Part shown: positions 9,871 to 19,350 of the stretch, one piece after another
Layout of the letters: each line of letters begins with the position of its first letter
Numbering within the stretch: position 1 is the first letter of the stretch
Source: Rhizophagus sp. LPA8_4_AMF
Lineage: Eukaryota > Glomeromycota > Glomeromycetes > Glomerales > Glomeraceae
Reading direction: 5' to 3'
Assembly: GCA_021464525.1 (NCBI GenBank)
Contig: JADRCO010000928.1
Coordinates: 1 to 24,560, forward strand
Length of the DNA: 24,560 nt
Notes under the pieces: model-generated
The model's input: the letters and a program-made list of their open reading frames with translations, nothing else
Told to the model about the DNA's origin: nothing
Databases searched by the model: none
Made by a program: the position numbers and the translations under genes

Positions 9871-10507
9871 ATAATATCGAACAAGATTTTAATTATATAA
9901 AAAGTAATAATGAGGCTCGGTTAATTTTTTTTTCATTTTGGATCATTTTTAAATCGAACAATAAAAATATAATTTTCGTAAAACAAATGCACATATTTAG
10001 CAATTATCAAAATCATATGTATCAATCAATTTTTCTTTCCTTCAGTTCTGCTTACGTATTCCATTTACAATTTATTTCTAACGTGACGCCCAGGTTATTG
10101 ATATCACGCGACTGATATTTCTGATCATTTCACAGACATTTTCGACGGCACTATGCAATGGTCACTAAGATGGATCATATATAAGTATTCACACGATCAC
10201 GCACGACAGCACGAGGATCCGTTATGAGACTTTGTAAAAACAGTTAAGTTGAAATGGATTATTATTCAAAATAAAATAACGAAATCTTTCATTCCATTTC
10301 TTTACATATTATACTAGTTGTGATTAAATTTAATAAAACTTAAGTTTAAGATTCTATTTAATCCATATTAATTATATAAATAAAAACGGTTTAAATTAAT
10401 AAAGTTGTCGGAACAAATCGATTTCTAACACAAAAAAATATTGCAAATAGAGGAACATAGCATTAGAAATATGTGGAAGTTTTTTCATGTAAAAATTTAT
10501 TTATATA
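9871..10507. other. Intergenic DNA with a lone promoter-like patch
   Basis: Most of it is AT-rich. From 10080 to 10230 it is less AT-rich, with TATATAA at 10178-10184. The next ATG (10224) opens only seven codons. This could be the orphaned promoter of a lost gene. No repeat match was noticed. Confidence 0.3.
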
Positions 10508-10798
10508 TGTTGTGCGTCAGATGCCGATTTGCGTCAGATGGCGCCGGCCTACACCCTATAAAAAATTTTATCCGTTATTTCTGTAAAAACTCCGTAGAAG
10601 TGAGACTTTCACGGATTCATTCACGGAAAATGATAATAATTCGATAAATTCCGTGATATAAGGTTATTAATTCCTGAAATATGAGCCTTTTACAGAAAAA
10701 AGATGGAATATAAAAAACTTAAAACGCAATACTAGGCCAGCCATCATTTGATGCACGCTAGCTGTCAGCTGACGCAAATCGGCATCTGACGCACAACA
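10508..10798. mobile_element. MITE-like element with perfect 30-bp terminal inverted repeats
   Basis: The left arm (10508-10537, beginning TGTTGTGCGTCAG) and right arm (10769-10798) are exact reverse complements over 30 bp. The 291-bp element has no transposase frame, so it would need a helper. Inside it, 10551-10716 belongs to a repeat also found at 4872-4976 and, inverted, at 21375-21492, neither with these arms. The element is therefore either a composite or an insertion into an older repeat. GCGTCAGATG occurs twice within the left arm region (10515 and 10531). I did not find a clear target-site duplication. Confidence 0.75.
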
Positions 10799-11616
10799 CT
10801 ATCTATTTAAATAAGTGTTATTGTAAATACATTACTTGAAAATGATGTTGAATCAAATCCCTTAAAATAAGATAATAATAAAATTCCATTTTCCTTATTC
10901 AATTTATTAAAAAAATTAGTTTGAAAATATTCCATGAAAACATAACATCCTGCATAAATAATAACTTCATATCACATTTATATATCAGCATTTATATACC
11001 AGTAAGTTTTTTCATAATCATATCAAAAATTATAGATTCCTTCCATAATTTATACGTCCATTTAATAGTTTGATGATTATAATTCTGGCAAATATCACAT
11101 GACTAACTATTTGTTTCAATATATCCTCATATTCTCTATGAAAATCTAAAAGGGTATTTAGTTTTTGTCGTAAGCATGTTCATAATTTCAATACCAATCA
11201 GTTTTACGATAGAACATTGTCCTACAAAATTTATTTCACATCATTAAGAAAGAAAGTGGGATAACCAATTTAAACGAGTAAAATAATAATAATGATGAAT
11301 TACATAAATAATTTAGAACATATCAAAAAAAAAATAATTATTGGCACCACACCATTGAAATAAAACTCAAATTATTTGATCTTATACAACTTATATCAGT
11401 ATCATATTACGTATATTACGTAATCAACCAATAACGCCTTCTCCGAAGCTGCGCGTATTGTAACACTAAATAAATTTGTGATCACTGCACAAAAAAAATC
11501 ATTGTCATTTTTGCATTAGATCAATTTCATGTATTACCAAATGAATAAAAGGTGATACGTAATTCTAACCATTTATTTATAAAAAAAATTTCTTCCCCCT
11601 TTTTTTGAAAAATAAA
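10799..11616. other. Intergenic region and promoter side of F-box gene 2
   Basis: This stretch is AT-rich with no coding frames. A CCAAT box (11428-11432, CAACCAATAACG) lies 185 bp upstream of the ATG. A TTTATAAAA-type stretch and a C/T-rich run sit at 11573-11606, so the promoter probably lies in 11400-11600. Confidence 0.35.
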
Positions 11617-13041
11617 ATGGAAAAATTAAATATTGATTGTCTTATTCTTATTTTTAAAGAATTACGAACAGATAAAAAATCATTATATTCCTGTCTTTTA
11701 GTTAATAGAGAGTGGTGTCATTTAGTAGTCCCTATTTTATGGAGAAAATATCCATACTTTTTCAATTGTAAAAAATCAAAAGAAAAATTTTATAATATAT
11801 TACTTTCTTGTCTACCAATTTCTTCAAAGCAACAATTACTTGACAATAATATTAAGTTACCCATAGCGAATCTTTCAAAATCCCTAACATTTAATTATAT
11901 CAGCTTTTGTAAATTTCTAAAAGTTGATATTGTAGATAATATTATAAATGTGGTATTTAAAAAAGAAGTTTTTAATAGGGCAAAAAAAAGAAATCTTTTA
12001 GAAAAAGAAATTTACAAATTATTCATTAGTCAATGTAACAACATTAAAGAATTAGAGTGGCAAACTTCTAAACCTCTACCATTATTTTCGGGAGCTGTAA
12101 CATGTTTCTCTCAACTCGATAATCTAAGTATTGATTTATATTCAGTAAATTCCAACAATCTTCGTGAGATGGCAGAGATTTGCAAAGATTTAAACAAATT
12201 ATGTGTTTACAATTATTCTAAAAATGTTCCTGGGTTGATTTCTTTAATTGATGCACAAAGAAATTTAAAAAATTTTTCATTTAGTTCTCATATTCAGAAA
12301 GGAAAAACATGTGAAGAACTAAGCACAGTATTAGCAAGAAAAGGCAGTACAATTAATAATCTTTTTTTACATGGTTCAATTGGTGTTATTTCACATTCAT
12401 TTCTAACGTCACTTATCAATCTAAAAGATTTAACAATTTATCATGATTGTGAAAGTTATGAAGGAATTAAAGAATTTCAAAAATATTTAGCAAATTCAGA
12501 ATTTCCATATCTCAACTCTCTTGGTATATATGATGATTTTTTATGTTTCAAGGAAATGGCAATGTTAATTGAAAAAACCAAGGGAAATATTTCATATTTC
12601 TCTGTTTATACATCTAATAAATCTGCTGAGGATACAGGAATGTTAATTAAAGCTATTTCTAATTGTTGTCCAAAGATAGAGTACCTAACCACATATCTTG
12701 GGCCTAAAGATTTAATTTACGTAAAAGCATTATTAATGAATTGTAAAAATTTATTAAGTTTACATCTCAATAGTTTGAATGAGAATAACAATATAGGAGA
12801 TGAATTATTAGATAATTTAACTAAATTTTCTCCAAAATCTTTAACATATATAACAATTAGTGGAGATTGGAGATATTCTATTGATGCTTTTAAAAAATTT
12901 TTTGAAAGTTATAGGGAACGAAAATTACTTTGTTTTAATATCGATAGTTATACTGGAGAACATATTACAACAGAACATGTAGATGTCATTAAAAATTATT
13001 TTAATGAAGAGATAATAGTAAATTCAAATCTTTTATTTTAA
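11617..13041 (+). CDS. F-box protein with LRR-like C-terminal part, paralogue 2
   Basis: This is an intact, intronless frame of 474 codons. The frame is open four codons further upstream only from a TTG, so ATG 11617 is chosen. From this ATG the F-box landmarks F13, W33, P39 and W42 fall at exactly the same residue numbers as in the gene at 8107, which supports the start. The F-box spans about residues 4-43 (CLILIFKEL, SLYSCLLVNREW, VVPILW). The remainder has irregular leucine-rich segments with shared blocks PGLISLI, LIKAISNCCPKI, GDELLD and SPKSLTY. The expected role is substrate adaptor of an SCF ubiquitin ligase through Skp1; its substrate is unknown. Divergence from the first copy is high although length and architecture are kept. 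Confidence 0.9.
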   Translation: MEKLNIDCLILIFKELRTDKKSLYSCLLVNREWCHLVVPILWRKYPYFFNCKKSKEKFYNILLSCLPISSKQQLLDNNIKLPIANLSKSLTFNYISFCKFLKVDIVDNIINVVFKKEVFNRAKKRNLLEKEIYKLFISQCNNIKELEWQTSKPLPLFSGAVTCFSQLDNLSIDLYSVNSNNLREMAEICKDLNKLCVYNYSKNVPGLISLIDAQRNLKNFSFSSHIQKGKTCEELSTVLARKGSTINNLFLHGSIGVISHSFLTSLINLKDLTIYHDCESYEGIKEFQKYLANSEFPYLNSLGIYDDFLCFKEMAMLIEKTKGNISYFSVYTSNKSAEDTGMLIKAISNCCPKIEYLTTYLGPKDLIYVKALLMNCKNLLSLHLNSLNENNNIGDELLDNLTKFSPKSLTYITISGDWRYSIDAFKKFFESYRERKLLCFNIDSYTGEHITTEHVDVIKNYFNEEIIVNSNLLF

Positions 13042-13490
13042 TTATATATTCATCCGGAAGTTATCTTCGACGTAAGTTTACACGAGTTCACGTAAATTAC
13101 ACAACAAGCTTACGCATATTAAAACAAATTTACGTATTACAACTGAAGTATTAGTTCATAGAAACTTAAAGTCCCTCAGAAATCAAAATTAGCATAAGTT
13201 TTGCGACTTAATAAGGATTATCATTTTAGAGGCCTATACATATTATATAAATAAAAAAGAAATATGAGCCAAAATATATAATTTGTTTATTTGTCAGCAA
13301 ACATGTAATCTGAAATGACAAGATTGATATAATTTGGTATATTTTTGCAGTTTGAAGTTTATATTCGTAATAAAAGCACATCGCTAGTACATCCCCAATA
13401 AAACATGTGATGATTCATTACCTGTGCTTTTTTTTCTACTAAAACTGAAGTAATATTTCGCTACTTCAATCCTCTTCAAACGTTAATCCA
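13042..13490. other. AT-rich intergenic DNA after F-box gene 2
   Basis: No gene is visible. A short patch at 13060-13130 repeats TTTACG/TTACGTA-like motifs. Nothing else is recognised. Confidence 0.45.
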
Positions 13491-13596
13491 TCGGATAATA
13501 AGATATCTGGTTTCACTTCATAAAATCCCACAAATTTTTTTAAACAAGCAATATATTCTATAAGCAATATCATATTTTATAACCATGAAAGCTTCT
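13491..13596 (+). pseudogene. Truncated 5' end of the array gene family (copy A)
   Basis: The upstream motif TCGGATAATAAGATATCTGG followed by TTTCACTTCATAAAA matches the 15 kb copy (15075). Further on, AACCATGAAAGCTTCT (ATG at 13585) matches the start of the 18 kb copy. Homology ends there: the sequence continues as a minus-strand integrase fragment that itself encodes GAAGCTTTC at the junction. No downstream exons follow, so this copy is dead. Confidence 0.55.
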
Positions 13597-13742
13597 ACTA
13601 CGAGAAAGTAGTGATAACATTTAGGATCGACTGGCATCTCTGCAAGATCAGCCTGATGTGCAGCATTCTCTTTCCAGATAACCTTTAGACGCTCTGATCG
13701 TTTTTCCTTTGGAGGTCCACGGTAGAGAATGTAATGTTCCGA
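13587..13742 (-). pseudogene. Integrase (rve) catalytic-core fragment
   Basis: Fifty-two in-frame minus-strand codons encode a protein-like sequence containing NAAHQADLAEM (the first-aspartate region of a retroviral-type integrase core, usually W/H-Q-x-D-L) and CYHYFLVVEAF (the following hydrophobic strand, usually YLL.V(I/V)D.FS). A basic stretch, PPKEKRSERLKVIWK, precedes it. Only the N-terminal part of the core is present; the other catalytic acidic residues are missing. A stop (13743-13745) lies upstream and homology ends at the gene-family junction near 13590. It is a remnant of an LTR retroelement or related integrase-bearing element. Confidence 0.5.
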
Positions 13743-13841
13743 CTAATCGTTTTGTGCAAACTATAATTATTATAAATTTATTTAGAATATTACGGCCACA
13801 ACTTTTCGCTCTCAATAAGTTTGGCCGTTACATCATACTTA

Positions 13842-14155
13842 ATTAAGAGAGTTTTTGATAAATTACAAAGAAATTTATTCGTCTTGTAAAAATAAGTGTA
13901 AATTTTAAATATTCTCATTAAGAAAATTCATTGACATTTGATTCTCCATTAATATATAATAACATTATATTTTAAAAAGGTTTGTAATCGTCAGATATTT
14001 CCAAAAATCGGAAACCTTAATCAGCAACTGCATCTCATTATTCTTGAAGATACAGTACATTCAGTATATTAAAGTAAGAAATTGGACAATAAATACTCTC
14101 TCATTAGATTTTTGTTTAAAATGAATGTTAAAAAAAATTGATGAATATCATCTTC
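13842..14155 (+). repeat. Tail block, copy 2
   Basis: TTTTTGATAAATTACAAAGA and ATTCGTCTTGTAA match the other tail blocks. The homology continues: TAATCGTCAGATATTTCCAA here pairs with CAATCGTCAAAATATTTCCA near 17033. TCTTGAAGATACA..AAATTGGACA..AAATACTC pairs with 17141-17190. The copy at 16.7 kb has about 200 bp of extra sequence inside. Confidence 0.7.
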
Positions 14156-14320
14156 ATAATTTATAATTTATTGAAAAAAGTGTTTATAATAACAGTACTT
14201 AGAATCGTAATTTTTACTTTAACGTTACTATGCATAACAGTACCTTTATGTGACTTTATAAAAATAATTAAAGGTGAAATGAATTTTTATCCAAATAAGA
14301 AATGAGACTTTCATTCTCAT

Positions 14321-14517
14321 TAGCCTTGTTCATTTCTGGTCGGTTGCATTTTCCGGTCGGGGTTTGTTTATTTTGATTTGTCTGATCTGTGTAACACGTG
14401 AAATATCCGTTCTTTTAACCCATCAACTTTTTGGGTTTTTCGGTCGAATGTGTTTCACCTATATGGATTATTTTGCATATGACCGAAAAACGCAACCAAC
14501 CGAAATGAACAAGGCTA
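14321..14517. mobile_element. MITE with about 37-bp imperfect terminal inverted repeats
   Basis: The left arm 14321-14358 (TAGCCTTGTTCATTTC...) and right arm 14481-14517 are reverse complements with three mismatches and one gap. The outermost dinucleotide on both sides is TA, consistent with a TA target-site duplication and TIRs beginning GCCTTGTTC, as in Tc1/mariner-type (Stowaway-like) MITEs. The interior of about 120 bp has no coding capacity. The plus-strand open frame crossing it is a chance frame. Confidence 0.7.
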
Positions 14518-15060
14518 TTCTTTATACATTTATCGTTATTATTAAATTAATAATGCTTAAATTGTTCGATATTAATACTAATAAAAGAGATTTAAATTAA
14601 TAAGTTCGTCAGGACAAAATAAAATTCCGGGATTATCGAGACATAGTTTTATAAATAGAAGATTTTCATGCGAAAAATTTAATTTATATATATACACCTT
14701 TATAAATCTACCAAAAATTTTATTTGTAAATAAATACATCTCCCGAAAATGATGAAAGAAGATATTAAAGAATAAAATTTCCATACATTTATTAGAAACG
14801 TAGTATGAAATAAAAACATATATTTTTTTGAATAATAAATAAATGAATAAATATTATCACATCCCTATTATAGTAAATTCTTGTAAATTTACCATATCTT
14901 TTTTTGCGTGACATCACCGGATTTTCCTATCAACAATGTTAGAACCTTTGTTGATCGGTTGGACAATTCTAATAAGCTACTGACCATGTGATTATTACAA
15001 ATGACGATATGTACGTAACCAGCGCCTCTTAAAAGTTAAAATATTTAGCAGCGGATCATC
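14518..15060. other. AT-rich intergenic DNA
   Basis: No gene is recognised. CAACAATGTTAGAACCTTTG followed by TTG (14932-14954) is an imperfect palindrome. The block upstream of the 15 kb family copy begins soon after. Confidence 0.4.
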
Positions 15061-15074
15061 CGATTTGCAATTCG

Positions 15075-15160
15075 TCGGATAATAAGACATCCGGATTCAC
15101 TTCATAAAACTTTAGTTACAACATGATCTTATTGTTTCATTTCCTCTGGTATAATAATAA
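15075..15160 (+). promoter_or_regulatory. Conserved upstream block of the array family (15 kb copy)
   Basis: TCGGATAATAAGACATCCGG (15075-15094) is an imperfect palindrome shared with 13491 and 18262. Some 33 bp later, CTTATTGTTTCATTTCCTCT and TATAATAATAAA are shared with 18297 and 21904. The palindrome could be a transcription-factor site and the TATAATAATA stretch a TATA-like element. It lies 85-170 bp before the ATG. Confidence 0.5.
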
Positions 15161-15244
15161 AAAAAAATATTACTTGCGTTTGAATCAAATTTTTTTTTAA
15201 AAACTTATCTCACAATTCAAATATTCTATATTATAAAATAAACT

Positions 15245-15989
15245 ATGAAAGCCTTTCCTATTATTATATTCTTTATTTAGTTGCATGTATTTGTGCAGGT
15301 ATGATATTTATAAAGTATCTTAATTACTTTATTTAAACTTGTTTATTTATTATGAGTTTAATATATATATAGAAATTTGGTATTTGATAGATTTATATAA
15401 AATTGATTATGATAATGGAATATATCCAGGAAAGATTTATTTGATATATTCAGATATTTTGTAAGTAATTTCGTCTATACTAAATATTTTACGTTTCACT
15501 TATTTTAATTTAAGAGCATTAACTTTGAAATTAATTTATACATAGATATTTTATTGGAATTCTTTTACCATTAATATTCTGTAAGTTGCAGTATAATCTC
15601 ACTGATAATTTATTGTTAGCTTTATATATAATGAAAATTTATATTTATTTATTTTTAGTATTATATGACGTACGTGATTACAATCATATTAAATGCTTAG
15701 CTTTGTAAGTATAAATGAATTAGGTTTTTGTTTGTTATATTTATTTAATTTATTAAAAAACCAATTACAGATTAACAGATTCATTTTTATGTCTAATACG
15801 TTTGTTAATTTTATGTCATGTAAGTTTATATAAATTTTATAAATATTTTCAATCATTTCTCTTTATTAATAAATTTATAACTAACTTTATTCCACATATT
15901 TAATAGTTAGAATTTTTTTTACAGTCATAGATCTTGGCGCAATTCCTTATTTTACGCTTAGGAAAATACCAGATGGATTTTTGGTGTAA
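15245..15989 (+). pseudogene. Array family copy B: six-exon small secreted-type gene, frame-broken
   Basis: Exons inferred from splice signals and comparison with the 18 kb copy are 15245-15298, 15373-15460, 15546-15580, 15659-15704, 15771-15819 and from 15925. Introns are 74, 85, 78, 66 and 105 bp, with GTATGA or GTAAGT donors. Exon 1 starts MKAFPIII, a hydrophobic signal-like start, but meets TAG at codon 12; a one-base shift would read ILYLVACICA. Exon 2 encodes YLIDLYKIDYDNGIYPGK, exon 3 YFIGILLPLIF, exon 4 LLYDVRDYNHIKCLA. Exon 6 has IDLGAIPYFTLRKIPDG and ends at TAA. The family is not recognised. A secreted protein is suggested by exon 1 only. Because of the frame break in exon 1, and a phase conflict before exon 6, I call it a pseudogene. 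Confidence 0.5.
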
Positions 15990-16183
15990 AAATTCAATTT
16001 GTACTCAATAAAATATTTTTGAGTATGAGAAACTACTGTATAGTAATGATCCTCAATTACCTTAAATTGTATATCGGTTAAAGTCGATTTTATTATCAGG
16101 AATTGATCAGACTCACTACATAGACGATGATGATGGTCGTCCATCGTCACACCATGTTATTATTTTATTCCCCCTTTTGGCAG

Positions 16184-16422
16184 AACCTAAAAATTCTTAT
16201 GTTATTATATATAAATATCTTTTGTGTGATGCTTCTGCGAAGAAACAGGTTACCAGTTTACCACTAGTAGTCTATTATAATTGTTTTAATTCTTCACTTT
16301 TTGAATGTATTGGTACAGGTATGAGAATTGTAAAAGTTTTTCCTAATTGTTATATTTATATTTAACTATTGACGGTCATGGTGTAAACCCGCTATAGGTA
16401 AAATTATATATTCAAGCGGTTG
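16184..16422 (+). pseudogene. Array family fragment C (chimeric exons)
   Basis: A strong acceptor (TTATTCCCCCTTTTGGCAG) opens an exon 16184-16318. Its open frame reads SYVIIYKYLLCDASAKKQ...NCFNSSLFECIGT and ends at donor ACAG|GTATGAG. The end matches exon 1 of the 22 kb copy (TGTATTGGTACAG|GTATGAG) in sequence and phase. After a short gap, 16371-16422 resembles the end of family exon 2 (DGHGVNP..IGKIIYSSG) and is followed by GTAAGTAATTT, the family intron 2 donor. One frame break lies inside that second piece and it has no clear acceptor. It may be the last exon of copy B or a separate broken copy. Confidence 0.4.
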
Positions 16423-16726
16423 GTAAGTAATTTTTCATATATTGTTATTTAGATCTTACTTTTTTTTATCTAGATGTATTAGCATTAAATTATTCGTAGC
16501 TACCTTTATTGGAAATACTTTTCTAATAATATAATGTGCTAGTATATTATTTAATCTCATTGATATTGTAAATTCAAGCCTTTGTGAAATCCCTTTTAAT
16601 TTTAATATAATTTTCCAGTGAATGTTAAAATTGCGTACAAAGCAAGCTTTATAAGGATTTTCGGTTTGTGCATTTCCTTTATTAATTAATCTTTTTAAAT
16701 TTTTCGTTTTATACATTACCTTATTT

Positions 16727-17215
16727 AATTAAAAGATTTTCTTCTAATTTACAAAGAAATGTGCTCGTCTCGTAATAAATGAAAAGATGAAATTTACGTT
16801 ATATAAGTGTAAAATGTAAATTTTTTGTCAGATTATTATAAATAAATTTATGTAGTTAGAAATATTTAGTATGTATTCTTATTATGAATACATTGTCACA
16901 AATATAATATTTGTTTTTCCTTCGACCCCTCAAATAAAGAAGCAATGATTTGATCTAGTTTTTTAAAAAAATATTTGTTTCACCATTGATATACAGTATA
17001 TATAATACATTGTATTCTCAAATGTTTTTTGCAATCGTCAAAATATTTCCAAAAATTGGATTTACTGTTGATTATGCTTTTAAAAACACAGAATTCTAAT
17101 ATATATTATTAAACCTTAACGGCTAAATGACAAAATTACTCTTGGAGATACACATATCAAAATTAGAAATTGACACAAAAAAATACTCCTTATAAATATT
17201 CATACTAGGAAATTT
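16727..17215 (+). repeat. Tail block, copy 3
   Basis: CTAATTTACAAAGAAATGTG and CTCGTCTCGTAA match the other tail blocks, and the homology resumes at 17030-17200 with the 13.98-14.10 kb segment. The intervening part (about 16830-17030) is extra AT-rich sequence. It follows array copies B and C. Confidence 0.65.
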
Positions 17216-17690
17216 TTATTTTCATGATCAACTGCAAAAAGAACAATAATTTAATCGAAAAAATCGTTAATGATCGGGTATAACACACGAAATCACGTGA
17301 CTAATATTTTTGGTCAGCCATGTCGCTCTAAATATTCTGTCTTGGGACTTAGGTTTTTAATTTTTAATTGTACTTAGTTAATTCCTTTTAAGCAATTTTG
17401 TGACATCTTTGTCAGGTACACTGAGTAGTCTGATAATCAAGATATCCTAAGTTAATTTATAAATTATATATTACCGTGTATAAAAGTATACTTACATTTT
17501 TATTTTATGATATAGTAAGTCAATTTCACATAGTATATTTGTCAAAAGTATACTTATATGTAAAAATAACATAATGTGTTGAAAATGCTTCATATTTTTA
17601 ATAAATGTCATATTATAAACAAGTTAGATATAACAGAGAATTTCAAACAGTTCCATGGACATTAACAATTAAAGAAAATCAAGAAAAAAG
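17216..17690. other. AT-rich intergenic DNA
   Basis: Nothing coding is seen. ATCACGTGACTA (17293) contains a CACGTG palindrome that recurs at 18025, 21373 and 22312. Confidence 0.4.
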
Positions 17691-17699
17691 ATCCCATAC

Positions 17700-18085
17700 C
17701 TGCTGATACACTGCAGCATGTCAACCCAGGTTGCTTAGTATCGTATGCAGGTCTCTGAAATTTGAACGAACCTAAAAGACAAAAAGAAAATTTGAATTAT
17801 TTATATTTTTTATAAAACCAAAAATTTATAATTGAATAACGCTAAAGGAAAAAAAAGACATCACATGATTACCTATAGGAATCTGCAGCCAAGTGATCCA
17901 TCATTACAAAGAGCCAAATCTGTAAAGAAAAAAAAAATATGAAAAAAAAAGGAAAATTAAAAAAAAAAGAGATAAGAAAAGAAAATTAAAAAAATATAGT
18001 AATACAGTCAGTAATTTTTTCAACACGTGACCAATCAGCAGATACGTACCGATTTCCCATCAACGATGCGGAGTAATCATATTTA
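17700..18085 (-). other. Possible spliced minus-strand transcript of unknown kind
   Basis: Read on the minus strand, three patches of mixed composition are bounded by good splice signals. Exon A ends at 18050 with donor GTACGT. Exon B is 17873-17919, after CTTTACAG and before GTAATC. Exon C is 17700-17771, after GTCTTTTAG and before GTATGG. Exon C has a protein-like frame, SFKFQRPAYDTKQPGLTCCS, and exon B can be read LALCNDGSLGCRFL. The phases do not join into one open frame, so this may be a decayed Cys-containing gene, or the splice signals may be chance in T-rich DNA. Confidence 0.3.
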
Positions 18086-18261
18086 ATAGAATAAACAGTA
18101 TTTTAACCACTCAATAAACAATCAAATTTCAAAGAGAAAAGTTTTTTTTAAGAAAAGAGGAGATGATATATTACTTTATGATGATAGTAAATTATTTAAT
18201 TGAAGCATAATTTCGCTGTTAGTTTAGCGGATCAGCGGGAATCCGGTTAAAAATTTATCCG

Positions 18262-18336
18262 CCGGATAATAAGATGACCGGGTTTGCTCCTAAAGTCTTA
18301 TTGTTTCATTTCCTCTTTTGATGGAATAATAATAAA
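18262..18336 (+). promoter_or_regulatory. Conserved upstream block of the array family (18 kb copy)
   Basis: CCGGATAATAAGATGACCGG (18262-18281) is followed by CTTATTGTTTCATTTCCTCT and AATAATAATAAAA (18297-18336), matching the 15 kb block in order and spacing. GCGGATCAGCGGGAATCCGG just upstream adds further CGGAT/ATCCG half-sites, also seen at about 15052. The start codon is 45 bp downstream. Confidence 0.5.
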
Positions 18337-18380
18337 AAGATTTTCACAAGCAAAATATTTTAATTATTAAATAATAAACC

Positions 18381-19227
18381 ATGAAAGCTTCTGAAGTTAT
18401 TATATTTTGTTGTGCTTTTTATTCAATTATATGTATTTGTTATGGTATGAAGTTTATTTAAGTAATGTAAGTATCTTTTTTTTTAATTATTTTATTTAAA
18501 TTTTTTTTACGAAAATAATATAAATTAAGTATTTGATCATTTTACATGAAATTGGGGATAATAATGATCATGGTATACATCCAGGAATGTTCTTATTGAT
18601 ATATACAAGTGGTTTGTAAGTAATTTCATATATTGTATTACTATTTTAATTTAAGTGTATTAACTGTGAATATAATTTGAACATAGACATTTTATTGGAA
18701 CTTTACTTGTGCCATTAAAATACTGTAAGTTATAATCTTACCGATAATTTATTATTATAATGAATACTTACAATACATTAATTCATTGGTAGTAATAATT
18801 TACGTACGTAAAGTTTATCTTAACAAAGTTTTTACAAGATTGATAGAAAGCTTTTTGTAAGTATGAATAAATTTGATTTATTGTTATATCAATTCTATTT
18901 ATTAAAAAACCAACCAAAAAAAAAACAGGTATCTTGTTTGTTTCAATTATTTTTCACGTAAGTCTAAATAAATCCAATTCAGTTATTTCACTACCGATAA
19001 AATATACAACTAATTTTTCACACATTTGATAGCAAGATTATTATTCCTATTTAGAGATCTTGGAGAAGTCCCTTTTAATTGTGATTTTAAATATGTTGAT
19101 TTACCAAGGAATGTTTACATCTCCGTTGATTCCTTTATTAATAATTTTATATATTTTGTTTCCAAAATTACTTAACACAATTAAGAGAATCCTTGATAAT
19201 TTACAAAAAAATTTATTTGTCTTGTAG
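18381..19227 (+). pseudogene. Array family copy D: six-exon small secreted-type gene
   Basis: Exons are 18381-18444, about 18522-18615, 18687-18724, 18793-18856, 18929-18957 and from 19055. Exon 1 reads MKASEVIIFCCAFYSIICIC, an uninterrupted signal-peptide-like start. Exon 2 encodes EIGDNNDHGIHPGMFLLIYTSG, exon 3 HFIGTLLVPLKY and exon 4 IIYVRKVYLNKVFTRLIES. Compared with copy B, exons 2, 3 and 4 differ in length by 6, 3 and 18 bases, all multiples of three, which indicates a coding past. Where exon 2 of copy B has an AG acceptor, this copy has AT. Exon 5 differs by 20 bases. Exon 6 is open in two frames: DLGEVPFNCDF..., ending at 19175, and a second ending at TAG 19225-19227. It is probably inactive unless a different splice is used. 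Confidence 0.5.
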
Positions 19228-19350
19228 TAAATAATTGAAAGTTTTCGCATTTGTCGGATCATTAATCATGTTTTAATGATCAGTAATTATAATAAACCTA
19301 ATGTTATTTGAGTGCAAATTTCTAAGAATCTTATTTATCACTAATAAAAT
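19181..19350 (+). repeat. Tail block, copy 4
   Basis: TTAAGAGAATCCTTGATAAT, TTACAAAAAAATTTATTTGT and CTTGTAG match the three other tail blocks. The homology fades after GTCGGATCATTAATCAT. It directly overlaps the end of array copy D. Confidence 0.65.

Noticed and set aside
14364..14784. Short frames on both strands near the 14.3 kb MITE
   Set aside because: They cross the inverted repeats or AT-rich DNA and resemble no protein.
15947..16150. 67-codon minus-strand frame
   Set aside because: It is antisense to exon 6 of array copy B and its flank; composition is not convincing.
16456..16716. 86-codon minus-strand frame with an ATG
   Set aside because: Lys/Asn/Leu-rich with no recognisable motif or upstream signals, and in a region of array debris. 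It could be chance.
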